Origin: Rhodococcus rhodnii
Lineage (GTDB): Bacteria; Actinomycetota; Actinomycetes; Mycobacteriales; Pseudonocardiaceae
Reading direction: 5' to 3'
Assembly (NCBI GenBank): GCA_000720375.1
Contig: JOAA01000012.1
Coordinates: forward strand, 62,001 to 126,000
Length of the DNA stretch: 64,000 nt
The notes under the pieces: generated by a model
Databases searched by the model: none
The model's input: only the letters and a program-made list of their open reading frames with translations
What the model was told of the DNA's origin: nothing
Shown here: piece by piece, positions 34,016 through 44,955 of the stretch
Position numbering within the stretch: position 1 is the stretch's first letter
How the letters are laid out: each line of letters opens with the position of its first letter
Translations under genes and position numbers: made by a program

Positions 34016-34056
34016 GGGCTTGCCGGAGCACGCCCGACCCTCGCCGGAGGCAGAAG

Positions 34057-36930
34057 ATGACCCAGGACCGGATCTCGCTGGCAGACCTCGAGCACGGCAC
34101 GCCGTTCGCCGACAGGCACATCGGTCCGCGCTCGTCGGAGATCGCCAAGATCCTCGACGTCGTGGGGGTTGACTCGCTCGAGACCCTGGCGCAGCGGGCC
34201 GTGCCGGACTCCATCCGGGAGACCAACCTGGTGATGGACCTGCCGCCGGCCGCGACCGAGGCGGAGGCGCTGGCCGAGCTCCGGGCGCTCGCGGCCCGTA
34301 ACCGCCCGATCACGCAGATGATCGGCCTCGGCTACTACGGCACCGTGACCCCGCCGGTGATCCTGCGCAACGTGCTGGAGAGCCCGGCCTGGTACACCGC
34401 GTACACGCCGTACCAGCCGGAGATCTCGCAGGGCAGGCTCGAGGCGCTGCTGAACTTCCAGACCATGGTCGCCGACCTGACCGGCGTGCCGGTGGCCAAC
34501 GCGTCAATGCTCGACGAGGGCACGGCCGCTGCCGAGGCGATGACGTTGGTGCGGCGCGGCGGCAAGGCGAAGTCGCCGCGGTTCCTGGTCGATGCCGACA
34601 CGTTCCCCCAGACGATCGCGGTGATCGAGACCCGCGCCGAGCCGCTGGGTATCGAGGTCGAGGTCGTCGACCTGACCAACGGGCTGCCTGAGGGCGATTT
34701 CTTCGGCGTTCTGCTGTCGTACCCGGGTGGTAGCGGCGTGATCCGTGACCACGCGGCCCTGATCGAAGAGGCGCACGGGCGTGGCGCGCAGGTGGTCGTG
34801 GCGTCGGATCTGCTGTCGCTGACGCTGCTGCGGCCGCCGGGTGAGATCGGCGCCGACGTGGTCGTCGGGACGACTCAGCGGTTCGGCGTGCCGATGGGCT
34901 TCGGTGGCCCGCACGCCGGATACATGGCTGTGCGCAAGGGACTCGAGCGCCAGCTTCCGGGCCGTCTGGTCGGCGTGAGCACCGACGTCGACGGTTCGAT
35001 GGCCTACCGGCTGGCGTTGCAGACCCGTGAGCAGCACATCCGCCGGGAGAAGGCGACGAGCAACATCTGCACCGCGCAGGTTCTGCTCGCGGTCGTCGCG
35101 TCGATGTACGCGGTCTATCACGGCCCGGCAGGCCTGAAGTCGATTGCCTTGCGGGCACACAGGATGGCGACCGTGCTGGCGGCCGGTCTGCGTGCCGGTG
35201 GCGTCGACGTGGTGCACTCGCAGTTCTTCGACACGATCCGGGTCCGCGTGCCCGGGCGTGCTTCGGATGTCGTGAACGCGGCTCGTGAGCGTGACATAAA
35301 TCTGTGGCTTGTGGACGGTGACCACGTCGCGATCTCGTGTGACGAGACCACCACGCGGGCACACCTTTCCTTGATCTGGGAGGCATTCGGCGTCTCCGGC
35401 GATGTCGACGCGCTCGATGCGTCCACTGAGGACATCATTCCGGCTTCGTTGGTCCGGACCTCGGAGTACTTGACGCACCCGGTGTTCCACACGCACCGCT
35501 CGGAGACCGCGCTGCTGCGTTACCTGCGTGCGTTGTCCGACAAGGACATCGCGCTGGACCGGAGCATGATCCCGCTCGGTTCGTGCACGATGAAGCTGAA
35601 CGCGACCGCGGAGATGGAGCCCATCACGTGGCCGGAGTTCGCCAGCCTGCACCCGTTCGCCCCGGCCGAGCACGCGTCCGGGCTGCTGGAGATCATCACC
35701 GACCTGGAGAGCTGGCTGGCCCAGATCACCGGATACCACGCGGTTTCCTTGCAGCCCAACGCGGGCAGCCAGGGCGAGTTCGCCGGTCTGCTGGCCATCC
35801 GGGCGTACCACCGCGACCGCGGCGAGACCGGCCGTGACGTCTGCCTGATTCCGGCCAGCGCGCACGGCACCAACGCCGCCTCCGCGGTGATGGCCGGGAT
35901 GCGCGTCGCGGTCGTGAAGTGCGACGACAACGGCAACATCGACATGGACCACCTGCGGGCGTCGGTGCAGGAGCACAAGGACGACCTCGCGGCGATCATG
36001 ATCACGTACCCGTCGACCCACGGCGTGTACGAGGACACCGTGCGCGAGGTCTGTGCCCTCGTGCACGACGCGGGCGGCCAGGTGTACGTCGACGGCGCGA
36101 ACCTGAACGCGTTGATCGGCTTGGCGCAGTACGGCCGCTTCGGCTCGGACGTGTCACACCTGAACCTGCACAAGACGTTCTGCATCCCGCACGGTGGCGG
36201 CGGCCCGGGTGTCGGCCCGATCGGTGTGCGTGAGCACCTGGCGCCGTTCCTGCCCAACCACCCGTTGCAGCCGCTGGCCGGCCCGAAGACCGGTGTCGGC
36301 CCGATCAGCGCGGCGCCGTGGGGCAGCGCGTCGATCCTGCCGATCTCGTGGGCGTACGTGCGGATGATGGGTGCGACCGGCCTGCGGAACGCGACCCTGA
36401 CGGCGGTGGCCGCGGCGAACTACGTGGCCCGGCGCCTGGACGAGCACTACCCGGTGCTGTACACCGGCGAGGGCGGATTCGTTGCCCACGAATGCATCCT
36501 GGACCTGCGGCCGATCACCAAGGCGACCGGAGTGACGGTCGACGACGTGGCCAAGCGCCTCGCCGACTACGGCCTGCACGCCCCGACGATGTCGTTCCCG
36601 GTGGCAGGCACGCTGATGGTCGAGCCGACCGAGAGCGAGGACCTGGCCGAGCTGGATCGCTTCTGCGAAGCCATGATCGCGATCAAGCAGGAGATCGACA
36701 AGGTCGGCGCGGGCGAATGGCCGGCGGACGACAACCCACTCTGCAACGCCCCGCACACCGCGGCGTCGATTGCTGGCGAGTGGAACCACCCGTACAGCCG
36801 TGAGGTTGCTGCGTTCCCGGTGGCTTTGGATCGGCCGAAGGCGTGGCCGCCCGTGCGTCGAATTGATGGCGCCAAGGGTGACCGTAACTTGGTTTGCTCT
36901 TGCCCGCCGCTGGACGCCTACACGAGCTGA
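34057..36930 (+). CDS. gcvP: Glycine dehydrogenase (aminomethyl-transferring), P protein
   Basis: A full-length 957-aa single-chain P protein. It decarboxylates glycine using pyridoxal phosphate and passes the aminomethyl group to lipoyl GcvH. The N-terminal half begins with FADRHIGP and holds [20 protein letters not shown]. The PLP lysine is about Lys706 in [20 protein letters not shown] 34057 follows CGGAGG; the longer frame from 33970 would run through the riboswitch. It is regulated by the tandem glycine riboswitch upstream and ended by a strong terminator downstream. Confidence 0.97.
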   Translation: MTQDRISLADLEHGTPFADRHIGPRSSEIAKILDVVGVDSLETLAQRAVPDSIRETNLVMDLPPAATEAEALAELRALAARNRPITQMIGLGYYGTVTPPVILRNVLESPAWYTAYTPYQPEISQGRLEALLNFQTMVADLTGVPVANASMLDEGTAAAEAMTLVRRGGKAKSPRFLVDADTFPQTIAVIETRAEPLGIEVEVVDLTNGLPEGDFFGVLLSYPGGSGVIRDHAALIEEAHGRGAQVVVASDLLSLTLLRPPGEIGADVVVGTTQRFGVPMGFGGPHAGYMAVRKGLERQLPGRLVGVSTDVDGSMAYRLALQTREQHIRREKATSNICTAQVLLAVVASMYAVYHGPAGLKSIALRAHRMATVLAAGLRAGGVDVVHSQFFDTIRVRVPGRASDVVNAARERDINLWLVDGDHVAISCDETTTRAHLSLIWEAFGVSGDVDALDASTEDIIPASLVRTSEYLTHPVFHTHRSETALLRYLRALSDKDIALDRSMIPLGSCTMKLNATAEMEPITWPEFASLHPFAPAEHASGLLEIITDLESWLAQITGYHAVSLQPNAGSQGEFAGLLAIRAYHRDRGETGRDVCLIPASAHGTNAASAVMAGMRVAVVKCDDNGNIDMDHLRASVQEHKDDLAAIMITYPSTHGVYEDTVREVCALVHDAGGQVYVDGANLNALIGLAQYGRFGSDVSHLNLHKTFCIPHGGGGPGVGPIGVREHLAPFLPNHPLQPLAGPKTGVGPISAAPWGSASILPISWAYVRMMGATGLRNATLTAVAAANYVARRLDEHYPVLYTGEGGFVAHECILDLRPITKATGVTVDDVAKRLADYGLHAPTMSFPVAGTLMVEPTESEDLAELDRFCEAMIAIKQEIDKVGAGEWPADDNPLCNAPHTAASIAGEWNHPYSREVAAFPVALDRPKAWPPVRRIDGAKGDRNLVCSCPPLDAYTS

Positions 36931-36940
36931 AACCACTCGA

Positions 36941-36979
36941 CGAAGGACCGCCAGGTGCTTGTTGCCTGGCGGTCCTTCG
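36941..36979 (+). terminator. Terminator after gcvP
   Basis: A perfect 15-bp stem (CGAAGGACCGCCAGG at 36941-36955 with 36965-36979), a nine-base loop and a following TTTTCC. It begins ten bases after the gcvP stop. Confidence 0.92.
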
Positions 36980-37025
36980 TTTTCCGCACTGTATTCCGTT
37001 GAGGTTAAATAACATTGTCGGTTGC

Positions 37026-37041
37026 ATTGGACTAGACCATG
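37026..37041. promoter_or_regulatory. DasR-binding (dre)-like site
   Basis: ATTGGACTAGACCATG at 37026-37041 matches the DasR responsive element consensus ACTGGTCTAGACCACT closely; the 12-base core TGGACTAGACCA differs from TGGTCTAGACCA at one position. DasR is the GntR-family repressor of chitin and N-acetylglucosamine genes in actinomycetes. The site is 75 bases before the small secreted protein gene. It is a single motif match, so it is a candidate only. Confidence 0.45.
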
Positions 37042-37116
37042 GCTGCCAATCGGCGGTGTGGCGAGGTGGGGGACGGCGGGCACGATGTCGTCGAATCACC
37101 ACCGAGGAGGGCAACA

Positions 37117-37326
37117 ATGCGTGTTGTCACCGCCGGCCTCGCCGCCGTCGCCGTGATCGCACTCGCCACGCCTGGCGTGGCGCAGGCAACGAACTGGATC
37201 ACCGTCGGGCCGTACCCGAGCAAGGAGACCTGCCAGCCCGACAAGGAGCGAACCAACCAGGCTTTCCCGGCCTGGGGCTGCTACCAGGCAGAGGGAGGCT
37301 GGTACTACCAGTACAACAGGGTCTGA
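37117..37326 (+). CDS. Small secreted protein
   Basis: A 69-aa protein with a clear Sec signal ([17 protein letters not shown], ending near GVAQA). The mature peptide of about 43 residues is rich in Trp/Tyr (NWITVGPYPSKETCQ and GWYYQYNRV) and has two cysteines that could form one disulfide. ATG 37117 follows GAGGAGGG. It is flanked by a dre-like site upstream and an 18-bp terminator downstream, so it is an independent gene. I do not recognise a family. Control by DasR would suggest a role related to chitin or aminosugars, which is speculative. Confidence 0.75.
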   Translation: MRVVTAGLAAVAVIALATPGVAQATNWITVGPYPSKETCQPDKERTNQAFPAWGCYQAEGGWYYQYNRV

Positions 37327-37337
37327 TTCCCTGACGT

Positions 37338-37374
37338 GACAGCCCTTGTGAGCGGACCGCTCACAAGGGCTGTC
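37338..37374 (+). terminator. Terminator after the small secreted protein gene
   Basis: Two 18-base arms (37338-37355 and 37357-37374) are exact complements around one central base, giving a very long stem with a tight loop; TGCTCT follows. It separates the secreted protein gene from the furA promoter. Confidence 0.9.
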
Positions 37375-37424
37375 TGCTCTCCTGACACGGACGAGGGAAT
37401 CGTGAAATTGGGGCGCTAGTTGTT

Positions 37425-37453
37425 TTGACTCGTTCCAGATAGGCATCTACGGT
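37425..37453 (+). promoter_or_regulatory. furA promoter
   Basis: TTGACT (37425-37430) and TACGGT (37448-37453) with a 17-base spacer place the transcription start at about 37460, the first base of the furA GTG, so the mRNA would be leaderless. The TTGACTcgTTCCAGA stretch resembles the known mycobacterial furA promoter/operator (TTGACTaaTTCCAGA), where FurA represses itself. Confidence 0.6.
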
Positions 37454-37459
37454 GGGTGC

Positions 37460-40184
<2,725 letters not shown>

Positions 40185-40189
40185 TCCAG

Positions 40190-41278
40190 CTAGGCGCCGA
40201 GCCCGGCAGACCTGTTCGGCGGTCTGCCGGGCTCGCCGCTGAACCTATGGGGGTTCATGAAGTCGGTGGAGCAGTAGGTGGGTTCGCCGGTGGCGATCTG
40301 GGCGAGCAGTTCGCCGATGCCTGCGCAGTGTTTGAAGCCGTGGCCGCTGTCGCCGCCCGCGACGGTCACGTGCTCGCTGAGGCGTCCGACGAGGAACTGC
40401 TCATCCGGTGAATCGGTGACGTGACAGGGTTTGACGTCGAACGGTATCGGGTCCAGTGACGGGAATGCTTGTGCGACAGCGTCTTCGACGTTGACGGTGT
40501 CCACGGGGTGTGCGCCGATCTTGACCGCGTAGTCTTCGGCTGAGCCGTGGCCCCACAGACCCATTTCGTCCGAGAAGTCCCAGACGAAGGCCGGAAACTT
40601 CTCCAGGGCGAAAGAATCCTTGGGCCGGAACCAGTTCACCGGCGTCGGCACGTGCTTCAGCGGCAGATCCGGGACGAAGTGCCGCAAGCCCGCGCCGGCC
40701 GCGATGACGATCTGGTCCGCTTCGATCGCCAGCGTCGGCGTGTAGACCGTGGTGCCTTCGATGGCGAGGACGTTGGTGTTCGTGTGCACGTCCGCGCCGA
40801 GCCGTTGGGCCGCGGCCACGTGGGCGCGGACGTTGCGTTCGGGATAGCAGATGCCCGCGCCGGGATCCCAGACGCCGATCTGTCCAGGTTGGACGTTGTA
40901 CTGCGGTTGGCGTTCAACGACCTGTGCATGGGTGAGCAGTTCGACCGGAACGCCTGCCGCTTGCGGGCCGGTGATGGCTTTGCTGTCCGGATTTCCGACG
41001 TAGAGCAGACCCGTTTGGCGTACGTAGGTTTCGCCGGTTTCCGCGCTCAGCGACGTCCACAGCTCCAAGGACTTCATCGCGATCGGCGACAGGCCGGGGT
41101 GTTCCATACACGCGATTCGGAACAGCCTTGTGCCACCGTGAGATGAGCCTTGGTCGTGGCCGACGCCGTGTTGCTCGATGCCGGCCACGTTCAGGCCTCG
41201 TGTGGCTAGCCGCCAGAGCGCCGCCGATCCGAACGCGCCCAATCCGACAACCACGGCATCTTTCCGAACGGTCAGCAA
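40190..41278 (-). CDS. N-methyl-L-tryptophan oxidase-like FAD enzyme
   Basis: A 362-aa FAD-dependent amine oxidase of the sarcosine oxidase/SolA group, which oxidises N-methyl amino acids to free amino acid, formaldehyde and peroxide. The FAD motif is VVVGLGAFGSAALWRLA. SSHGGTRLFRIA and the late VAGGDSGHGFKHC fit the family. The start is a TTG at 41278, with GAGGAG five bases upstream and the stop of the preceding membrane gene one base before it. No ATG or GTG gives the FAD motif the right N-terminus. The C-terminal codons form one arm of the terminator shared with katG. Confidence 0.88.
   Translation of the reverse strand: MLTVRKDAVVVGLGAFGSAALWRLATRGLNVAGIEQHGVGHDQGSSHGGTRLFRIACMEHPGLSPIAMKSLELWTSLSAETGETYVRQTGLLYVGNPDSKAITGPQAAGVPVELLTHAQVVERQPQYNVQPGQIGVWDPGAGICYPERNVRAHVAAAQRLGADVHTNTNVLAIEGTTVYTPTLAIEADQIVIAAGAGLRHFVPDLPLKHVPTPVNWFRPKDSFALEKFPAFVWDFSDEMGLWGHGSAEDYAVKIGAHPVDTVNVEDAVAQAFPSLDPIPFDVKPCHVTDSPDEQFLVGRLSEHVTVAGGDSGHGFKHCAGIGELLAQIATGEPTYCSTDFMNPHRFSGEPGRPPNRSAGLGA
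40198..40235. terminator. Bidirectional terminator between katG and the SolA-like gene
   Basis: A perfect 15-bp stem (CGAGCCCGGCAGACC at 40198-40212 with 40221-40235) and an eight-base loop. It lies 14 bases after the katG stop, inside the last codons of the converging SolA-like gene, so the sequence serves as both coding DNA and terminator. Confidence 0.8.
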
Positions 41279-41279
41279 G

Positions 41280-41894
41280 CTAGCTCCTCAGGCGGATCAA
41301 GGTGACGCCGTACGTGCCGATCCAGACAACCCACAGTAGCCAGCCGAGCAATCCGATCAAGCCGACGGACAGCGTTGCGGAGCCGAACAACAACACCGCG
41401 GAGACGAAGCCCAGTGCGGCGTGCCACCGGCGGATGAGGCCGGACCGCAGGCCGCCCACGGACAAGCCGAGCAGTGCGATGGCCAGGAACGTGCCGTTCA
41501 GGCTGAACAAGGACTCATGCAGCGCCCACAGGCCTTCGGTGGGCGGTGCTGACGCCAAAGCGAGGCGCAGCGCGATGATTCCCGCGAAGGCCCCGTTCTG
41601 CAGCAGCAGTCCACCGAGGCCGACCAGGGCCCATCCCAGCTCGGACGACCACAGGGCGACGACCGCTCCGGCGCCGAAGATCGTGGCCAGCACCCAGATG
41701 AGCGGGCCGAGGGCCGAAGCGACGTGCAGCGCGGTGTTGTCACCCGAGAAGAACTTGGCTGCGTCGGCGAACGCGGTTCCCGGGGTGGGCAGCCCGGCTG
41801 GCACCGCGATGACGTTGCCGAGGACGATCAGGATCGCGAAGCCCAGCCCAGCCGCCCCGCTGACCTGGGTGAATGATTTGAGTTTACGACTCAT
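41280..41894 (-). CDS. Multi-pass membrane protein (DUF4386-like)
   Basis: A 204-aa protein with about six hydrophobic helices (for example GFAILIVLGNVIAVPAGLP and ATLSVGLIGLLGWLLWVVW). It resembles the DUF4386 group of small membrane proteins, whose function is unknown. The ATG at 41894 is only 30 bases from the divergent TetR start. It is followed directly by the SolA-like gene, so the two form an operon probably controlled by that TetR. The upstream sequence suggests a leaderless transcript. Confidence 0.75.
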   Translation of the reverse strand: MSRKLKSFTQVSGAAGLGFAILIVLGNVIAVPAGLPTPGTAFADAAKFFSGDNTALHVASALGPLIWVLATIFGAGAVVALWSSELGWALVGLGGLLLQNGAFAGIIALRLALASAPPTEGLWALHESLFSLNGTFLAIALLGLSVGGLRSGLIRRWHAALGFVSAVLLFGSATLSVGLIGLLGWLLWVVWIGTYGVTLIRLRS

Positions 41895-41906
41895 ATAATC
41901 AATATA
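41894..41906. promoter_or_regulatory. Overlapping divergent -10 elements, TetR control region
   Basis: TATAAT at 41894-41899 on the plus strand is a perfect -10 for the TetR gene. TATATT on the minus strand (41906-41901) is a -10 whose start point would be at about 41894, the A of the membrane-protein ATG. The two elements are adjacent in an AT-rich island, so a TetR dimer bound here would block both directions. No strong -35 is evident. Confidence 0.5.
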
Positions 41907-41924
41907 GCGAGCGGAAGGCGGTTG

Positions 41925-42542
41925 ATGGAGACCCCACGGCGGAAGTACGACTCCCTGAAGCGGGCGACGCAGGCCCTGGAAACGCGCGCCGAGATCGCGC
42001 GCGCGGCGCGAAAGCTCTTCGTGGAGCAGGGCTGGGCGGCCACGACTGTGCGCGACGTTGCGCGGGAAGCGGGCGTATCCGTGCCGACCGTGTATTCGGT
42101 CTATGGCAACAAGACCGGCCTCGCTTTGGCCGTGGCGGACTCGGCGGATCTAAGTGCTGACGGGCCTCGCATGGTGGAGGAACTCGAGTCTGACGCCGAG
42201 CCCGCGCGGCAGTTGGCGGCCATGATCGGTTACGACAGGCGCCTGTACGAGCGTTCCGGGGACGTGATCGTCCTGATGCGCGAAGCCGGGCGCGTCGAGC
42301 CCGAGTTGGCGAACGTGTACAGCGAAGGGCGTCGGCGCGGTGACGAAACCCGTATCCAGGTGTTCTCGGGGTGGCCGCGGCTGCGGATGGACGTCGAGAC
42401 GGCCGTCGACGTGTACGCGGCCCTCTGCAACATCGACGTCTACCTGACGTTGATCAACGAGCGTGGCTGGTCGGCCGATCGGGTCGAGCGGTGGTGGAAC
42501 GAGGTGCTCACGCGGGAACTTCTCGTTGGTGGATCGCCTTGA
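41925..42542 (+). CDS. TetR/AcrR family regulator
   Basis: A 205-aa repressor-type protein. The helix-turn-helix is in TRAEIARAARKLFVEQGWAA and VRDVAREAGVSVPTVYSVYG. A helical ligand-binding domain follows. ATG 41925 lies seven bases after GGAAGG. It is divergent from the membrane protein/SolA-like operon and probably controls it and itself. The 3' end overlaps the converging SemiSWEET gene by 35 bases. Confidence 0.9.
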   Translation: METPRRKYDSLKRATQALETRAEIARAARKLFVEQGWAATTVRDVAREAGVSVPTVYSVYGNKTGLALAVADSADLSADGPRMVEELESDAEPARQLAAMIGYDRRLYERSGDVIVLMREAGRVEPELANVYSEGRRRGDETRIQVFSGWPRLRMDVETAVDVYAALCNIDVYLTLINERGWSADRVERWWNEVLTRELLVGGSP

Positions 42543-42768
42543 TCACGCCAAGCGCGGCGACGAGCACGAGTGTGATGCCGTTGGCGACGATCACCGGCAG
42601 GTCCGCGCCGAGCAGACCGTAGACGAACCACGTGCCGACGCCCGCGCACATCATCAGGATCCATGCCCACGACAGATCGCCGGTACTTCTCGTGCGGAAA
42701 CACCGCACTACCTGCGGCAGGAAGGCGAGCGTGGTCAGTGCGCCCGCGAACAGACCAAGAACGGTCAA
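42508..42768 (-). CDS. SemiSWEET-type sugar transporter
   Basis: An 86-aa three-helix membrane protein of the SemiSWEET/MtN3 family. Two copies assemble to make a sugar pore. The PQ motif is in LAFLPQVVRCFRTRSTGDLS, and GVGTWFVYGLLGADLPVIVAN follows. The start is a TTG at 42768, with GAGGGG six bases upstream; other starts would add about 70 non-membrane residues. It is divergent from the ROK gene 47 bases away, which suggests that the sugar it carries is sensed by the ROK protein. The end overlaps the TetR gene. Confidence 0.8.
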   Translation of the reverse strand: MTVLGLFAGALTTLAFLPQVVRCFRTRSTGDLSWAWILMMCAGVGTWFVYGLLGADLPVIVANGITLVLVAALGVIKAIHQREVPA

Positions 42769-42781
42769 GGTAACCCCTCGT

Positions 42782-42809
42782 TTGTGCAGCTGCTGTACAA
42801 AGGTACAAT
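42782..42809 (+). promoter_or_regulatory. ROK gene promoter with operator dyad
   Basis: TTGTGC (42782-42787) and TACAAT (42804-42809), with a 16-base spacer, place the transcript start at about 42816, the A of the ROK ATG, so the mRNA would be leaderless. A dyad TGTAC-AAAG-GTACA (42794-42807) overlaps the -10 and is a good candidate for autorepression and for control of the divergent SemiSWEET gene. Confidence 0.55.
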
Positions 42810-42815
42810 ACGGGG

Positions 42816-43967
42816 ATGGGCGGCGCGATACAAGCGCCCAAGGACTCGCTTGGGCAGCTGTTGCTGGCGCTGCACGTGTCCGGCGGCCAAGCCAGCCGCG
42901 CCGAGCTGACCGACCGGCTCGGCTGCGGGCGCAGCGTGATGGGGTATCTCCTCGGTGAACTGGCCGACCGGTCACTCGTGCGGATCGACCGGACCGGCGG
43001 GAAGCCCGAGGGTGGACGGCCGTCGCACCAAGTGGCCATTCCCGCCGAGGCTCCGACCGTGGTCGCCGCGCAGATCCAGCCGGATGGGTTCACGGTCGGC
43101 ACGGTCGGCCTCGGCGGCAAGATCCTGTCCCGTTCCACGCTCCCGCTGCGAAACCCGCAGCCGTCCGAAGCGCTCGACGAGCTCTACGAGCTGATGAACT
43201 CACACGTCGGGCCGAACGTCCTTGGCTTCGGTGTGGCCGTGCCCTCGCCGGTCCGCGCCGACGGCTACGCCCCGGCCGCGCTGCACCTCGGCTGGCCCGG
43301 TCTGCATTTGCAAGAGCTGTTCGAAGAGCACCTGAACCTGCCGGTCGCGATCGCCAACGACGCCAACCTGGCCGCCCTCGCCGAACACAGGCACGGCGCG
43401 GGACGGGGATCGCGCCAGCTGCTCTACCTGACGACCGGGAACGTCGGTCTCGGCGGGGGAGTGGTCAGTGAGGGACGCCTCTTCCTCGGCGCCCACGGCT
43501 ATGCGATCGAGCCGGGCCATATCACCGTCGACCCGGGTGGCGCGCAATGTCCTTGTGGCTCAACAGGATGCCTTGAAGTCGAGGCGGATCACCGTGCGCT
43601 GCTGCGGCTGCTGGGCATCGAGCTGCCGTTGCAGGAAGTCGCGGCGAAGGTCGAGGCCCTGATGGCCGATCCGGCCGAGGACGTGCTCGAGGCCGTGCAC
43701 CGGGTGAACACCCGGCTGGCCATCGGCCTGGGCAGCCTGGCCAACATCGTCGACGCTGACCGGATCGTGCTCGGCGGCACGCTCGGCAAGCTCTACTCCC
43801 TCGAGCCGGAGATCGTCCGGCGCAAGCTCGCCGAACGGGCGTTCCTGGCGGATCTGGCGCACGTGCCGATCACGCCGGGCGAGCTGGCCGACAGCGTCCT
43901 GCTCGGCGCCGCCGAGCTGGCTTTCCAGCCGCTGCTGGACGACCCGCGTGCCTTCGCACCGGCATGA
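42816..43967 (+). CDS. ROK family transcriptional regulator
   Basis: A 383-aa protein with an N-terminal winged helix (GGQASRAELTDRLGCGRSVMG) and a sugar-kinase-like ROK domain. The zinc motif is seen as GGAQCPCGSTGCLE, and LYLTTGNVGLGGG, AIEPGHITVDP and ANDANLAALAEH are typical. The family includes Mlc/NagC/XylR sugar-responsive repressors. It probably senses a sugar and controls the divergent SemiSWEET gene and the Gfo/Idh gene that follows almost directly. It is ambiguous whether it also phosphorylates sugar. Confidence 0.9.
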   Translation: MGGAIQAPKDSLGQLLLALHVSGGQASRAELTDRLGCGRSVMGYLLGELADRSLVRIDRTGGKPEGGRPSHQVAIPAEAPTVVAAQIQPDGFTVGTVGLGGKILSRSTLPLRNPQPSEALDELYELMNSHVGPNVLGFGVAVPSPVRADGYAPAALHLGWPGLHLQELFEEHLNLPVAIANDANLAALAEHRHGAGRGSRQLLYLTTGNVGLGGGVVSEGRLFLGAHGYAIEPGHITVDPGGAQCPCGSTGCLEVEADHRALLRLLGIELPLQEVAAKVEALMADPAEDVLEAVHRVNTRLAIGLGSLANIVDADRIVLGGTLGKLYSLEPEIVRRKLAERAFLADLAHVPITPGELADSVLLGAAELAFQPLLDDPRAFAPA

Positions 43968-43981
43968 GCAAGGATGTGTCC

Positions 43982-44899
43982 ATGAGCGAGATACGGCTGG
44001 GCATCATCGGACTTGGCGTGATGGGCAGGAGGATGCTCGAGGTCGCCCTGGACCACCCGGACTTCACGGTGACCCGCGCGAGCGACCTCGCCCCGGCCGA
44101 TCCAGGGGTGCCGTTCACCACCAACCCCCTCGACGTGGTCAACGCGTCCGATGTGGATGCCGTCTACATCGCCACACCGCCGAACTTCCACGCCGACCTC
44201 GCGGTCGCCGCGTTCGAATCGGGCAAGGCGGTCTTCTGCGAGAAGCCGTTGGCCGTGAACCTCGAGGACGGCAAGCGGATGCTTGAAGCGGCGACACGGA
44301 CCGGCCTGGCGAACGCCGTCAACTTCGCACTGTCCGACCGGGACGCCGTGCGGTACGTCGCCGAGCAGGACCTCGGCACGATCCGTGGCGTCGACATCCG
44401 GCTGCAGTTCCCACGCTGGCCACGGGACTTCCAGGCGACCGCGACCTGGCTCGGGCAGCGCGAGCAGGGCGGGTTCGTGCGGGAAGTGTTGTCCCACTTC
44501 GTCTACCTGACCGACCGGCTCGCGGGACCGTTGCGGCCGATCGAGACCAGCGTGGACTACGCGGGCGCCGGTGCCGAGATCGTCGCTCGTGGCCTGCTGA
44601 GGGCCGGTGACGTGCCAGTGCACGTGTCCGCGGTGGCCGACATGGCCGGGCTGGAGCTCTACGAGTGGGTGATCTGGGGGACGCGCCGGTCCTTCATGCT
44701 GCGTAACTGGGCGCGATTGTTCGTGACCGAAGGCGACGACTGGCAGCCGGTCGCAGTGGACAAGCACGGCAGCGAGGCGACCCGGCTTTCGTTGTTCGCC
44801 AACGCGATTCGTGGTGCCGCATCGCCTGATCTGGCCGACTTCGCCGCCGGGTGGCGGGTGCAGCAGGCGATCGAGGCGTTCCACGGCTTTCAGCCCTGA
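43982..44899 (+). CDS. Gfo/Idh/MocA family oxidoreductase
   Basis: A 305-aa NAD(P)-dependent sugar-type oxidoreductase, the second of its family in the window. It has a Rossmann motif LGIIGLGVMGRRML, an FCEKPLAVNLEDG lysine motif and the FVREVLSHFVYLTDRLAG region in place of the usual GGxxxDxGxH. ATG 43982 has AAGGA at seven-base spacing; ATG 43964, which overlaps the ROK stop as ATGA, is an alternative. It is coupled to the ROK regulator and probably uses the sugar sensed by it. Confidence 0.85.
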   Translation: MSEIRLGIIGLGVMGRRMLEVALDHPDFTVTRASDLAPADPGVPFTTNPLDVVNASDVDAVYIATPPNFHADLAVAAFESGKAVFCEKPLAVNLEDGKRMLEAATRTGLANAVNFALSDRDAVRYVAEQDLGTIRGVDIRLQFPRWPRDFQATATWLGQREQGGFVREVLSHFVYLTDRLAGPLRPIETSVDYAGAGAEIVARGLLRAGDVPVHVSAVADMAGLELYEWVIWGTRRSFMLRNWARLFVTEGDDWQPVAVDKHGSEATRLSLFANAIRGAASPDLADFAAGWRVQQAIEAFHGFQP

Positions 44900-44955
44900 C
44901 TGAAGGGCGTGATCGTCACTCACGCTCTGGTCCGCCGGACGTCAGGCTGTCCGGC

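Noticed and set aside
33970..34056. N-terminal extension of GcvP
   Set aside because: It runs through the glycine riboswitch; the ATG at 34057 has CGGAGG and gives the normal P-protein start.
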